A stretch of 64,000 nucleotides of DNA from Datisca glomerata (GCA_003255025.1 QANY01002362.1:310001-374000); one strand, 5' to 3'. Numbered from the stretch's first letter, positions 47,366 to 59,885 are shown. The notes: generated by a model from the sequence alone, not told the origin. Made by a program: numbers and translations.

Positions 47366-48231
47366 ATGCCTCCTGATATTCAAATTACTGAATCTTCTCT
47401 TGTTAATCAATTTTCTATTTCTGCAGAAAAATTATATGAGTGGAATATTGATGGTCTTTCTGAACAGGAAGTCCTCAATAGATTACAACACATGGCAATG
47501 ATAGCTAATAGTTACATTACCTCTCACAATCTACTTCATGAAGAAGTAATAAATCTTCTAGTCATAGGATTCACAGGAATACTTCATTCCTGGAGGGAAA
47601 AACATCTCACACAAGAATTCAAAATTGTCATTCTTTCAGCAGTTAAGATTGATGCTAAGGGAAACCCAATTATTGGAGAAAATCAGGAAACAATACCTGA
47701 TGGTATAAATACACTCATTTACACAATAATTGAACACTTCATTGGTACGCCAAGTAATATTACTTCGCGTATACATGATCAATTAACAAATCTCAGGTGT
47801 CCAACATTAAGTGATTTTAATTGGTATAAAAATATATTCTTATCGAGAGTAATGTCAAGGGATTATAGTAATCAACCCTTTTGGAAAGAAAAATTTATTA
47901 AGGGATTACCCAATCTTTTTGCCCATAAAATAAGGAGAGTCCTTAGTAATGACCTAGAAAATATAGACTATGATAGTCTAACTTATGGAACCATAATTAC
48001 TATAACACAAAAAGAAGGATTAAAAATGTGTATCGATATGAAAATCAACAAACAAATTTAAAAAGAAAGCAAAACTGCTAAATATGAGTTAGATAATTTC
48101 TGTGAGCAATACAGTTTACATTCTATTGCCCCTTCTCAGAAGAATAGAAAAGATTCTCATTTAAATTCTAGAAGGTCTCATAATTCCTATAGAAAAAATT
48201 ACCACAAACATAAGAATAAAAATTTTGATTC
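47366..48231 (+). pseudogene. Endogenous viral coat-protein fragment
   Basis: An open frame at 47366-48061 has the caulimovirid capsid region (LYEWNIDGLSEQEVLNRLQ near residue 23, a GFTGILHSWREKHL motif, and PFWKEKFIKGLP). A TAA follows, then the same frame continues into a Lys/Asn/His-rich tail up to the inverted junction at 48232. It stops short of the Cys-His zinc knuckle normal for this protein. It lies in a different frame from the movement-protein part. Confidence 0.82.
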
Positions 48232-49118
48232 AATCAAAATGAATTGGTCCATTACAAAGTTAAGATTCAATTAATCCTAAAATACTATCATTAAAATTTG
48301 TAAATCTTGCATCTCGCAAGGCTAATAAGACAGAGGTAAATAGGCATATTCTTGTGAGTGGTTTTACTCCAATCTGGACTACACCAAAATGAATGAAATT
48401 ATATCCTTTTTGAATATGATGCTTTATTGCATCAGAGGAAAGTAATTGACATGTTTCATGCTCTTTTCCAAGAGCATATATTTTTTCAATTATTTTTACA
48501 TGATGCTGAGGCTTGAAAGAAGCAACAGATTATGTTGATTTATAAATATTTTTATTGGGAATTTTAGGTATATTTCATACCCAATGATATACTTGATCAT
48601 CAGTTAATTCAATGTGTTCGTCATTTATTATATCAGGTATTGAGATTATTGTTGACCTATTACTACTAGAATAATTACTCCTATAATCTACTCATTGCTT
48701 CAACTAATTAAATTATTCTTATTATTGAGAATTTCATATTGTATTTTTTATTACTAACCTTGTGGTGACTTCTACAACCTCCTATTAGGCTTCACTTTTT
48801 TCCCTTTCGCCTCTATAACCACCCTACCCTCGGAATTTACGTATCTAAGAGGTCTTACCTAGGTCCTTGAAGCTAACCAAATAGAAGTTGATACGTCAGC
48901 CTCTGATAAACAGATTCACAGATTAGGCAAACAAATAATACAAAGAAATAATCAATTATAAGAATAACCAGCCACTTGGGCGGAGAGTAAGATTATATAT
49001 AAGTAATTATTCATGTAAGCAAATAAGTAAACAATATTATCAATAACCAGCCATAATAGGCGGTAAACAATTGAATTATGCAGATATTGAAGTAGAAACA
49101 GTTAATGAACAGTAATTA
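48232..49118 (-). repeat. Right inverted arm of the viral insert
   Basis: Reverse complement of 44975-45864. At the inner junction the bases TTTTGATTCAATCAAAAT form a small palindrome, suggesting a microhomology-mediated fold-back join. Confidence 0.92.
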
Positions 49119-49146
49119 TCCTAACAAGATTTCCCATGGTAGACAT
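49119..49146 (-). pseudogene. Copia-3 gag start (before the viral insert)
   Basis: The minus strand reads MSTMGNLVR from 49146 and then meets the viral sequence. The next gag residues (SDNFVRWKS) are on the other side at 44974, consistent with insertion of the viral block into this gene. Confidence 0.72.
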
Positions 49147-51087
49147 AATATTGACAACTGAAATTTAAAATATTCATGATTCTATATAATTGATAAATAT
49201 CTAGAATTCAAAAAGTAAACATGATGCATGAATGCAATCATAATAAACACATAAATTTAGCATTTACTAATCACGATAAAACAACACAACGATTAATGTG
49301 CCGTCTTAAGGTCGGTCAGATTAACCTCAGATTATCTATGAGGCATCCTCATCCTTATTAATTAAAACTTAAAATATCTCATATTTTTTCTTTTAACAAT
49401 AAGGATTCGCTTGTTCGGTCAAGTCACAACTATCCAGATGAAAGCTTGATTGTGACTTTGTGAGTGTAACCCATCATTTCAGATTTCATGACTTCATTTA
49501 GAATATGTTGTCTTAGAATCGGTCAAAACTAAACCACACCAATTCCTCCTATCTTCTTAAGAGGTCCAATCTTGGTATTGGTACAGCTCAAAACCTTTCT
49601 TAGGAGATGAAAACAAAGCCATCTCGAGGCCCTCACTGCAGCTCATAATGCTGTATTAATGATGGAGACCATAAGTTACATGGATATATCAAACTTTTTC
49701 CACTCACTATTTTAGGATAATGTGTTTCTATTTTAACTAATCAATTAATTCTAAATTAATTACTAGTTAAAATAATAACCTTATGAATATTTAATTATCG
49801 GTAAATCCAATCTCATTGGTCTAGGTTCATTTAACTTTCTGAAGCGCCTAAATCATAATTAGGTGAACTTAGATTAACTAATTAATTATATTCATCAAAG
49901 TTTAATAAAACTCTTTTACTAAAGTCGGTTAACCTAAATATTACTATAGCTTTTAGTGTGGTGTAATTATCAAGTTTTAACTAGTTAAAACCCAACAATA
50001 TACATGCAACTGATTTCGTAAAGCAATACATATAAACATATTGGGACAATCCTAATAAATCATGTTTCTATAGATGAGATGCATGATTAAATGAAAATAT
50101 GTGAGATTTTCATGTATGCCGTGTGATTGACTAATGCATGGACATATTATCAAACATAACAATTAAACAATTATTTAATAATTAAATAAAATAATAATGG
50201 ACCGAGAGACTATTGCATATTTCTAGATTATAATCCTTGAAATAAAGAAATAAATTTACAAAGCGGACTTCAAGAATACATATTTTTCAATATATTGCAT
50301 TCTCCTCCTAATGTCCATCTTCATAATCTTCAACTGAACAAAACTCTTTTTAATTAGAAAAATAATTTTTCTTAGTTAAAATATTTTTTATAATTATCTT
50401 TTTTAATATAGTTGACTTTGACTTAGTCAAATAAAAATTTTATTTGATTTAGTCAAACTTGGGTCAAACCCAATCAACTTATTAATTTTTAATTTTCATC
50501 AAATCAAAAATTAATAATTAATTTTAAAATTACATTAATTTCAAAATTTCAATGGATAATTAAAAGAGTTTGTGTTTTAATTAAACACTTAGATGATAAA
50601 ATTGGTTGTATGATTTGCTGGAATTTTTCTTAAAACGTGACAATAGTTGTCGCCGACGATAGGACTCTTTGATCCCTGCCAATCAGCACCGCTGCCGTCT
50701 CACCGTCAGCAGCTGCCTGCCGCACCGCAGCCACTATTCACCGCCGGCACTATTCACCTTCGTCCGAATAGTAAATTTCTGACGTGAACAGTGTTTCGCG
50801 GGTGAAAAGTATTTTTGCGTGAATAGTAAATTTTTGCCGTTTGAACAATAATATTCCAAATAAAATTACAAAAATTCATACGCCTCAATTCGGCTTACAC
50901 AAGATCTAGAAAAAATTAAAACAAATTCTAATCCAATAATCAACATACAATTAACGATACATGATTTTTCTTACCTTAATAAAATAAAACCATCTATCAT
51001 CATACATAACTCATATTATATGAATAATGCAAGAAAACTCACACAACATTTAACATATGAATATGTAAAGACCGTTTTGATACCACT
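49147..51087 (-). other. Copia-3 leader and primer-binding site
   Basis: About 1.9 kb of AT-rich leader between the 5' LTR and gag, with a GC-richer block near 50640-50780. The primer-binding site, TGGTATCAAAAC on the minus strand, lies at about 51074-51085. Confidence 0.72.
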
Positions 51088-53356
51088 TGCTGGTCGTCGC
51101 GACAGAAGTGTGTAGGCGCGTCGCCTTTTAAAAATTAAACTTTTAATAAAAAAATGAATCTTTTAATAAAACAAAACTTGTGCAACGCCACAATAACCAA
51201 ATAAAAACTTTATTGAAAACTCTTTTTCAATCAGTCATGATCCATTATATGTTAATTAGTTAAATCTACAACATATAAGGTTAGGAATCGCATACTTATT
51301 ATAGTCTATATTAAGTATCCTTGTAAAAACGATCAATCATCCATTCTCACAAAATTATTCAAATGATCAGTAGACTCCGAGATCCACACCAAGATCTTTA
51401 TAGTCAATCTGCAATGCACCTAGGACTTGTGTGGGCACATATAATATTACAAGACTCTTTTCTTGTCTCTAGATGTTCTCAAGACATAAAATCTAGAGAT
51501 TTACTGAGAAGGACTTTTGTGCGACGATTCTCTAAAAGAACATGATGATTATTTTTTTAAAGATTTGATTAATGTTTAATCACATAAGAAAATCTCTCTG
51601 ACACCAATTGTGTTATCAATTCAACTCTTGATTGACGAACTGATGATCTGATCAACTGATTCTCTCATCTTCTTTCAACTATTTAGGTCATTAGAATAAT
51701 ATCTATATATATTCTAGATAATGGCGTATCAGATTTTTAGGGATAAGCTGAAATGATATTTAATTATAAAATTACCAATTGCAGTGGGACCCACTGTAAT
51801 TATGCACAATTGTAGTGTCATGTGGCACTGTAGTGTGTCATGAACCAGCACAGTGCCTCACGGTACCACTGTAGTGCCATGTGGCACTATAGTGTTGCAC
51901 ACTCACTTTTGTAGTGTCACATGACATCACAGTATTCTATGTCAATTTCTAATACTCTATTAGTGAATGACACATGACAATTACTATGAATTAAATATTT
52001 ATTTTAATCAGATAATTATCTAGATATTAGTTAATTCAAAATTAACATGTCTGATTATCCCTATCGACTAACTTAACTGTAATTTCACAAATAACAGATT
52101 TAGTTGATTTAAATTATTATCTAATAATAATTTAATTATCAAATTTCATAAATTAGATATTATGTCTCACTTATCGATAATTAAAATTATATATATATAT
52201 CATTTCTGAAAATTATATTTAAATATATAAATAATTCAATTAACTAATTCTTTAATTAATCACACATAATTATCTCATAATTATGTACTTGCCCCAAAAT
52301 AAAAATTTCTTTTGTATGTCAGTCATTTTCTCATGTCCTGAAATACTCACACCCTAGACAGTGTGGTATAGAGGTGACTTAGGGACTATAGACCTATAAT
52401 CCTACCCTCCAATAAACCAGATTATTAATTAAACTCTTTAATTAAATAACCTTATGTATTAATTTCATTATTACTCCACTATAAATATGAAATTGCACTC
52501 TTAGAGATTATAGAATGTATTTACAGAGTATTCTCATGTAGTCCACTGACATAATCATTTCATATTATGTCCTCTAATTATTAGTTCGTAAATTAGAACT
52601 TGTCAAAATTATCATTTTATCCTTCTAATTACCTCTTGATTCTTAAGTATCATTAATCCACTAGTGAATGGCTAATTTATAGTCTTATTATAAATTTGAG
52701 CTCAATAATCATTTAGTTCCAGAATTAGCACTTAAGAGAACCAAGATACGATCTGTTAGGAAAGCTTAAATTCCAAATCTTATAAGATCATGTCTCCAGT
52801 CATCCACATCACTTAATCTCCAAAACAAAAGTAAATAACCTAATTAACAAGCAAATCTTAATGAGTGAATAAAAAGATCCAGTAGACATGCATAAGAGTT
52901 CATGACTACTCAAGATTCAGACTGATCTACATATGATCATTGAATTGATGTGTATTAAATCTTTATGATAAACAACATGTTAATAAAGATATCAATTCAC
53001 ATCGGTCCTGTCATATATAATCTTATTATATAAAGTACATTCACTAAGATGTCTATCCACATCAATGATCTGGATCTAGATCATACGCATTCATAGCTTA
53101 GTGAACCGTACTAACAACTATTCATTAAAGATTACATACTTTAATATTATGCTGACAATTTTATTCATTATCTATGATTTTTAATCCTCTCGTACTAATA
53201 TAATATCATAGTCTGATTAATGAATATAGAATTTTCAGATATTTATATAAATTATTCAACAATAATTTAAAAGAACAATTATAAGAAAAATGTAATTCTC
53301 TTTAAATTTCATATCAAAATGTCAATACACATACTTCGAGAGCATAACCCCCAACA
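51088..53356 (-). repeat. Copia-3 5' LTR
   Basis: On the minus strand it begins TGTTGGGGGTTATGCTC at 53356 and ends CCAGCA at 51088, followed by the primer-binding site. The length is about 2.27 kb. The partner 3' LTR was not found in the window. The right boundary is exact because copia-4 coding sequence stops there. Confidence 0.8.
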
Positions 53357-53772
53357 CGGGCAACAATGGGTTGCTTCTTAGCACTCTAAAAAATAGCATT
53401 GTATCCAAGAAAAATAACAAATCTAGAGGTTGATCGCCTATCTGATAGATCACCAGCCCAATCAATATCAGTAAAACCTGCAAGTTAATAGAATCAGTAG
53501 TAAACCGAAGGCCATAGTCCATAGTACCAGTAATGTATCTCAGAATATGTTTCACAACAGCAAAATGATTCATAGTAGGAGAATGCATGTATTGACAGAC
53601 TCTATTAACAGCAAAAGATATAACAGGCCTAGTGAAAGTAAGATATTGAAGAGAACCAACAAGACTTCTATATAGAGTAACATCCACTACAAGAAAAATG
53701 GTATTTTGTGGTGGTTTAACAATGGTTGTTGCTTTGAAGAGAACCAACAAGACTTCCATAGAGAGTAACATC
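53357..53772 (-). pseudogene. Copia-4 end of reverse transcriptase and start of RNase H
   Basis: The minus strand reads VTLYRSLVGSLQYLTFTRP, MNHFAVVKHILRYITGTMDYGL, then frameshifted DWAGDLSDRRSTS and FWSAKKQPIVARV. The last motif normally continues SSTEAEY, but here the 5' LTR of copia-3 starts. Positions 53648-53735 are a duplicate of target and CACTA-end sequence. Confidence 0.85.
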
Positions 53773-53823
53773 CACTACAAGAAAAATGATATTTCACGGG
53801 GGTTTAACAGCGGCGATGCGGTA
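53648..53823. repeat. 88-bp duplication of target DNA plus CACTA end
   Basis: GAAGAGAACCAACAAGACTT followed by ATC and CACTACAAGAAAAATG occurs twice, at 53648 and at 53736. The first copy holds about 50 bp of CACTA end with no matching partner. The second is the true left end of the element. Confidence 0.85.
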
Positions 53824-55994
53824 AAAATTTTAGCGGCGGCTTTTAAAAATTGCCACGAAATAGTGTACTTTAGGTGGCAGTTTTATTAAAACTGTGGCTA
53901 TATTTAGGAATAATAAATAAAAATATATAGAAGGAATAATAATTTGCGACGGTTTTTATTTTCTTTTAGCAGCGGTTTGAAGATCACCGCTAAAAGTTTT
54001 TTAAATCTCCATTTCCTTCCCAACTTGTAATTTACATCTCTCTTCTCTCTCAAAACCCTAAGGGTGATTTGCAGCAATTTCTCTCTGAATGCGCCCTCGA
54101 TCTCTCTCTGAAGGAGCCCTCAATCTCTCTCACTGACCCAGCTTCGTCGCTGCATGTGAGATCTTCTTCTTCTTTCATATTGTCTTTGAATCTCTGAATC
54201 TCTAGGGTTTATTATGTGCTAATTTTTTGGGGCTTGTTGAAATCAGTAGTAATGTTCATTTTTTCGGGGCTTGATAGAAAAAAATCAACAAACATTACCT
54301 AACAGTGGCATTTTCATAGATTCAAACACTTTCCCTCAACCTTTAGCTTCTCTCTATCAAAAAGCTTCCCACCATCTTCTTTCCCCTTTTTCAAATTTTC
54401 AGCGTTTAGTTTTCTCTAAGTTGATGTTTCCCCAGAAAGTTTTGTTTTAGTCTTTTCTAATAGCTCTAAACATCTTTATTCTTAATTCGTTGATGAAATT
54501 TTAGCTAGATTTTGCTTTTATCTCTTTGGAGCTTTTTATGTTGTCTGGTTTCTGTACAAAACCCTGGATAATACTTAGTGGAGAATTGAAGAGAGATGAG
54601 TGAATTGATTCGTGTGGGGGTGGGGGAGGTGAAAGTAGAGAATTGAAATCCAATTGAGTGAATTGATAGGTGCTTAGTGCAATTTGTGATCTAAACTCTT
54701 ATTTTTAAAACTATAAGATGTTTTTATGTTTATCCCAAACTGATGAAAGTTTTGCTCATGACTACTTGTTCACTTAATCAATATTTCTTTCCTGGTGAAA
54801 AGATTGGTTATCTTAAGGTCCCAATTAGAAGAAACATCGTGTTATACTTTAGTTTGAGTTTTTGACAACATATTTTGTCGTATCGATTCTCAATATGAAA
54901 ACTAAGGATTGAGTTTTCTGGATGATTTTTTGAAATTTATCTCTACGCAATTGATAAATAAGTATCTTATGCGTTGTCATTTGGCATGTGTTTGTAGAGG
55001 TAGAATAATTACGTTAGTCAATTTTAATGTTCTTTCCCACAGTTAAAAGACGTTGAGCGGCGGTTAAAGATCTTATATTTTCTCCCAATTTCTCAATTAT
55101 GACAATTTCTCAATTATGATAAAATCTTTGTGGTTTAATGCCACGATCTAAACCGATTAGCCTTGAATAACTTAGGTAGAATCAACAAGCTAGCCTAGTA
55201 GCCTTGAATACCAAGCAAAATTGTTTTAGTAAGCTGTAACAAGGACCTCACAATGCACTTTACTCATTATTTGTTGTAATCGTTTTGGCATGATATGATT
55301 GGTAACTGATCAGTATTTGTTATAATCATTTTTTAGATTCAATACTATCTGAGGAGACTATTCAAAAGATTTTGGCTGGTATTCTACTCTTGTCCTTTAA
55401 CTCTGTATGATAAATCTCATTTCTACCTTCAGAATTATTTGCTTATATTTTTGTTCTTGTCATATTCAAACAGTTATTTCTCCCCCTCTGTCTCTTTTCA
55501 TTCTCAATTTATGTTTCAGTGCTGTCTAAAACCATGCATCACAACTTGGGTTTTGCAGTAGGGATATATTGCTATTTAGTGTTTCTTCTTCAGTTCCTTT
55601 AATATCCCCTTCTTCAGGTACCTTTAATTTGACCGTTAGCAATATATAGTGTGTTAACTCTTTTGAGTATATTTATATCAATTGAAGGTTATGGAATGAT
55701 GAATATATGCTATTTTTATACAAATATACAATACTTAAAATGAGTGTTGTAAGTGCTTCCCAATCTTGCTAAACAACCCTTTTTTTTAAAAGTGTACCGG
55801 TAGTTTATAACCGCTGATATAGGTTAGAAAAAGCTGCAGTTATTTGTTAGGATTTAGTGGCAGTTCTCCGGCGGTTAAGAAAAGCGATGCTAAAAAAATT
55901 GCGGCGGCAGTTTTCACAACGGTTGTCAAACCACCACATAAGTTTTTTACGGTGGTTAAAATCACAGCCATAAGATTTGGCTTTTCCTATAGTG
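53773..55994. mobile_element. CACTA (En/Spm-type) nonautonomous transposon
   Basis: Begins CACTACAAGAAAAATG and ends CTTTTCCTATAGTG, the classic CACTA termini, with the 3-bp target-site duplication ATC on both sides (53770-53772 and 55995-55997). The ends carry subterminal GGCGGTTT/AACCGCC-like repeats. No transposase was seen. The interior (about 53990-55500) has CT-rich, leader-like DNA near 54040-54170 that may be captured from a host gene, but no coding exon was recognised. It is inserted in copia-4. Confidence 0.93.
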
Positions 55995-55997
55995 ATC

Positions 55998-57060
55998 AGA
56001 CATAAGAGAACCAACATGAGAAGAAAGATGAGTTTTAGTAGAGCAAGATGAGTTACAAGGTTTGGCTTCGAGCATACTAGCCTTACACAAATGGTCACGA
56101 GCATATTTCTTTTGATTAACAAGAATAGTAGACGAAGTCCTAATTATCTCAAGGCCTAAGAAGTACTTAAGAGCACCCAAGTCAGAAAGTTCACAATAGT
56201 ATCAATATAAGTAGAATCAATACCACTAATAATTACATCATCAACATACAGTAAGATGTAACTAATAGAAGTGGCAATAGCATGAACAAAAAGAGAAGTA
56301 TAAAAAAAAGAGGCAATAAAACCTATGGAGAGAAGATGAAAGGTAAATTTCTCAAACTAAGCCCTAAGAGCTTGTTTCAAACCATAAAGAGACTTATGAA
56401 GTTTACAAACATGATTAGGAAAATCTTTATTACCAAAGCCTTGTAGTTGTGTTATATATTTCTTCAGTTAAGGAACCATGCAAAAATGCATTCTTAACAT
56501 CTAATTACCTTAGAGGCTAGCCATAAGTAGCAGCTAAAGAAAACAAAAAACAAAATGGTTAGTTTCTTAACAACGGGGCTAAAGGTTTCACCATAATCTA
56601 ACCCAGCTTGTTGGTGATATCCTTTAGCCACTAATCGAGCTTTATGCCTAGCAATAAACCCATCTGGATTGTATTTAAATTTAAACACCCATTTATAACC
56701 AACCGGATTTTTATTAGTAGGTAAATGAACAAGAGACTAAGTATTTTGAGGCATTAAAGCATTATATTCAGTTAGCATAGCATCAATCCATTGTTTACTT
56801 TTGCAAGCTAAAGTAAAAGAGTTAGGTTCATAAAGAGCAGGACTAACAGATTGTTTAGGAGCAACAAAAGCTTTCTTTTTGGAAATCCCAGACTTAGACC
56901 TAGTTTGGCGAAATGTTTGCTAGTGTTAGTAACAGGTCCGGAAAAAGGAGGAGCATCAAAAATAAAAATCAGATTCATTAGTGATACAAGAAACAGTGGG
57001 CAACGAATCATTAGAAGTGTGAACATAATCAACACTTAAAGCATTAATATCATAAGAAGA
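55998..57060 (-). pseudogene. Copia-4 reverse transcriptase (main part)
   Basis: The minus strand contains [23 protein letters not shown] and [12 protein letters not shown] (56688-56494), the active-site YVDDVII at about 56245, and MGALKYFLGLEIIRTSSTIL with NQKKYARDHL (56180 onward). The frame continues across the CACTA insert. Several stops and frameshifts are present. Confidence 0.9.
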
Positions 57061-58450
57061 AAAAGGTAACATATCATTAGTAATATCAGCATCAACACAT
57101 ATAGAAGGAGCAGCAAACGAATTATGTACATCAGTAGCATAATAACGCAAAATAGAGGCAGGATGCACACCAGTTAAACCAAAATCATTAAGTAAAACAT
57201 TATGAGAATTAAGAGCAAATGAGACATCATTATTTTTATTAGGGACATATGAGACAACATGATTATCAACAGGTAAACCAGCAGAAAAATTACGAGAATA
57301 TGGAAACTTAGAGACATAATTAGGAGATAACATTAAAGGAAGAGGAGAAACATACATTGAACTAGAATTAATAGATTGAGAGGAAGAATAAGATGGATTA
57401 CTAGTAGAAGTTGAAGAACTGGCTAAAGGAAACAAAAAACTCATCAAATAAAACATTTCGGGAAGTGTAAAGTTTATTATTAACATAGATACCCTTTTTA
57501 TCAAGATCATAACCCAATAAAATGCAGTGAGTAGTTTTGGGACAATTTATTTATCAGATAAGGTCTAAGGCTAGGATAACATACACTGCTAAAGACCTGA
57601 AGAGAGGTATAATCAATAGGTGTACTGAACATTTTTTCAGAAGGAGTAGAGTTATGCAAAGTACTACTAGGCATCCTCTTAATTAGAAAACAAGTAGCAA
57701 CAAAAAGCATAATTCCAGTAAGACTGAGGTAAAGAAGCATGATTCAATAATTTCAAACCGGTTTCAACTAAATGACAATGCTTCCTCTCAGCAACACCAT
57801 TTTTCTAAGGGGGTATAGAGGCATGACTTTTGATGCACTATGCCATTAAATGCAAAAAAGTTTGAAAAGCAATATTAACATACTCACTGCCGCTGTCAGT
57901 ACATAAATACTTAATCTTGGATGAAAATTGATTTTCAAGAAGAGGTTTTAGATGTTCAAAAACAAGAAACATATCAGACTTGAGAGATATAGGGAAAACC
58001 AAGTATAGCACGAATAACCATCAATAAATAGAACATAATACCTATGTCCTAACATGGAAGTAGTGGGGAAGGTCCCCACACGTCACTATGAATTAATTCT
58101 AAAGGGAAAGAAGATAAAGAAATAGAAGATGAAAAGGGAAGATAAGCAATTTTATTAGTAACACAAATGATGTAGATACAACTATCAAGCCTGAAAAAAG
58201 AACAAGGTAATCTAGCTTTCTGTAAAACATATTTAACTTTCCTGTTATTAGGATACCCTAACCTATAATGCCACAGTAGACTAGAAGACTTATAACCAAG
58301 ACAAGCAATATTGGGTTTAGGTAAGCATGTGGGGATGGGATAGAGACCATTCACACTTGGTCCTTTATATAGAATTGCCCCATGTGCGCTTGTCCTGAAT
58401 ACAAAAAAAGGAGCATCAAATATGAATAAGTAATTATGTTCCAAATAGAA
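57060..58450 (-). pseudogene. Copia-4 integrase and linker remains
   Basis: The GAG-pre-integrase segment SSLLWHYRLGYPNNRKVKYV and LELIHSDVWGPSP (58444-58049) lead the region. Fragments of the integrase core follow, then ATCFLIKRMPSSTLHNSTPSEK with VFSSVCYPSLRPY (57740-57507). The Ser-rich linker occupies 57510-56956. The core between 58049 and 57740 is frameshifted. Confidence 0.85.
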
Positions 58451-58571
58451 TTTACAGACAGGAAGTAAGTTAGAAGAGAGCTGAGGAACAAAAAATACTT
58501 AAGAAAGAGAAAAGGAAGAAAGGGGAGTTTGAAGAGATGCAGAACCTGTATGTGTAAGTGGAGGAGTTTGG

Positions 58572-59851
58572 TCATTGCAGATGATCGTCACCATTATACG
58601 CAATAGGATTGAAGATATTATTCAAGTCAGGTGTAAGATGAGAATTACACCCTATATCCGTTAACCATACCTGAGTGTCATTTGGAGGAGCATTTGCAGT
58701 CATGGTTGTCATGGCAGCGAGAGACGATGATGGGCCTTTGGCATGATATGCAAGATTCAATCAGCGATAGCATTCCACAGTCGGGTGCCCAAATTTTTTA
58801 CATATTTGGCACTGAACGCAGGTTGAGAAGGCTGTGTTGTTAGGGTCAGGGGAGAAATTATTTTGGTTCTTGAAAGATTAGGACCAATTTGAGGGTGAGG
58901 CACCAAGGAGTGAGGGTAATGGGGATGGGTTCCAATTCTGATTATTGTCACCTCTACCAGAGTCGTTGTGACCATTATTGAAACTATTTCCTCTAAAGCC
59001 TCTAAAATTACGACCCCTATAATTGCCATAGAAATTTTGAGGAAAAGAAGCAACGAAGGCAGTGTCTTGGAGAAGAGGATCTTGGTTCTTGTGAAGAGTC
59101 TCCAAGAATTTCTCCTCTGACTTAAAAATGTGTTGTTCTAATTGATGTCCGTAAAGTATTGTATTCATGGGGAATGCCATTAATGGTGTATAACACAATG
59201 TCTTCGGTATCAATAGTAAAAGAAACTGCACAAGTATCTTGTACCTCTTTAATCCTCTGAATGTAGGAATCGATGTTTTTGGTTGATTTCTTACTGATAG
59301 ATTGAAGGTCAGACTTCAATTGAATGGTGTTCGTGCGAGAAATTGAAGCAAGCCTTATTTCAAGAGAATCCTATATTTCCTTAGATGTCCTACTGCCAAC
59401 GACATATGAGAGTGCCTGTGAATATAACGTAGTATTGATCAAAGTCATTAAAGCCTGATCTTGTGCTACCCACTACTCGAATCGGGGATTAGGAGCAGCA
59501 CCATTCTGGACAGTTCTTGAAGGGCAAGGAATTGTACCGTCGACAAAGCCTTAGACCAAATGAGCCTTCAGGATTGAAGATATTTGATACTTCCGAAGGG
59601 TAAAATTGCTAGAGTCCAAGCGGATAGAAATAAAATTACAAATGTTTGACAATAAAAAGATTGAAGTTGGGGAGAAAGATTATGAATGTGTAGAGGAAGG
59701 AACCGAGTCTTGAGGAGGGATAATGGTTTCAAGATTTTTTTTAGGAGGGATTCTGAACAGTTACGGTATTTTTAGAACTGGTTTAAGAACCAGTTTGAGT
59801 TTCAGGATTTTTTTATGTTTCAGAATTGGGCGTAGAGATGTTATCGGCCAT
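58572..59851 (-). pseudogene. Copia-4 gag and protease remains
   Basis: Starts at an ATG at 59851 (MADNIS). The N-terminal part is broken. The middle has LQSISKKSTKNIDSYIQRIK and DTEDIVLYTINGIPHEYNTL, typical UBN2 gag; then a Gly/Asn/Arg-rich tail, a zinc-knuckle-like CQICKKFGH-type region in broken frame, and the protease segment VWLTDIGCNSHLT, with DIG in place of DSG. Confidence 0.85.
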
Positions 59852-59874
59852 GGATCTTGATGTTAGTCTAGGGG

Positions 59875-59885
59875 CTTTGATACCA
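59875..59885 (-). other. Copia-4 primer-binding site
   Basis: TGGTATCAAAG on the minus strand, immediately after the 5' LTR. Confidence 0.85.

Larger units (their letters stand above)
44975..49118 (+). mobile_element. Endogenous pararetrovirus (caulimovirid) fragment with inverted ends
   Basis: The plus strand carries leader DNA, a movement-protein gene and part of a coat-protein gene of the Caulimoviridae. The right end (48232-49118) repeats the leader and the movement-protein N-terminus in the opposite orientation. Protease, reverse transcriptase and RNase H are absent. The family resemblance is closest to petuvirus/florendovirus-type viruses, judged by motif order only. The copy is defective: it has in-frame stops, frameshifts and no replication genes. 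It sits inside the gag gene of copia-3. Confidence 0.82.
42325..53356 (-). mobile_element. Copia-3: Ty1/copia element on the minus strand, 3' end missing, split by a viral insert
   Basis: Order on the minus strand: 5' LTR (53356-51088), primer-binding site, a leader of 1.9 kb, the gag start at 49146, then the endogenous viral segment (49118-44975), then the rest of gag and pol (44974-42325). The pol region stops after SLEKY, before the end of RNase H, and no 3' LTR was found. Its 5' LTR begins inside the RNase H gene of copia-4, so copia-3 inserted into copia-4 and a later deletion removed both 3' ends. Confidence 0.83.
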
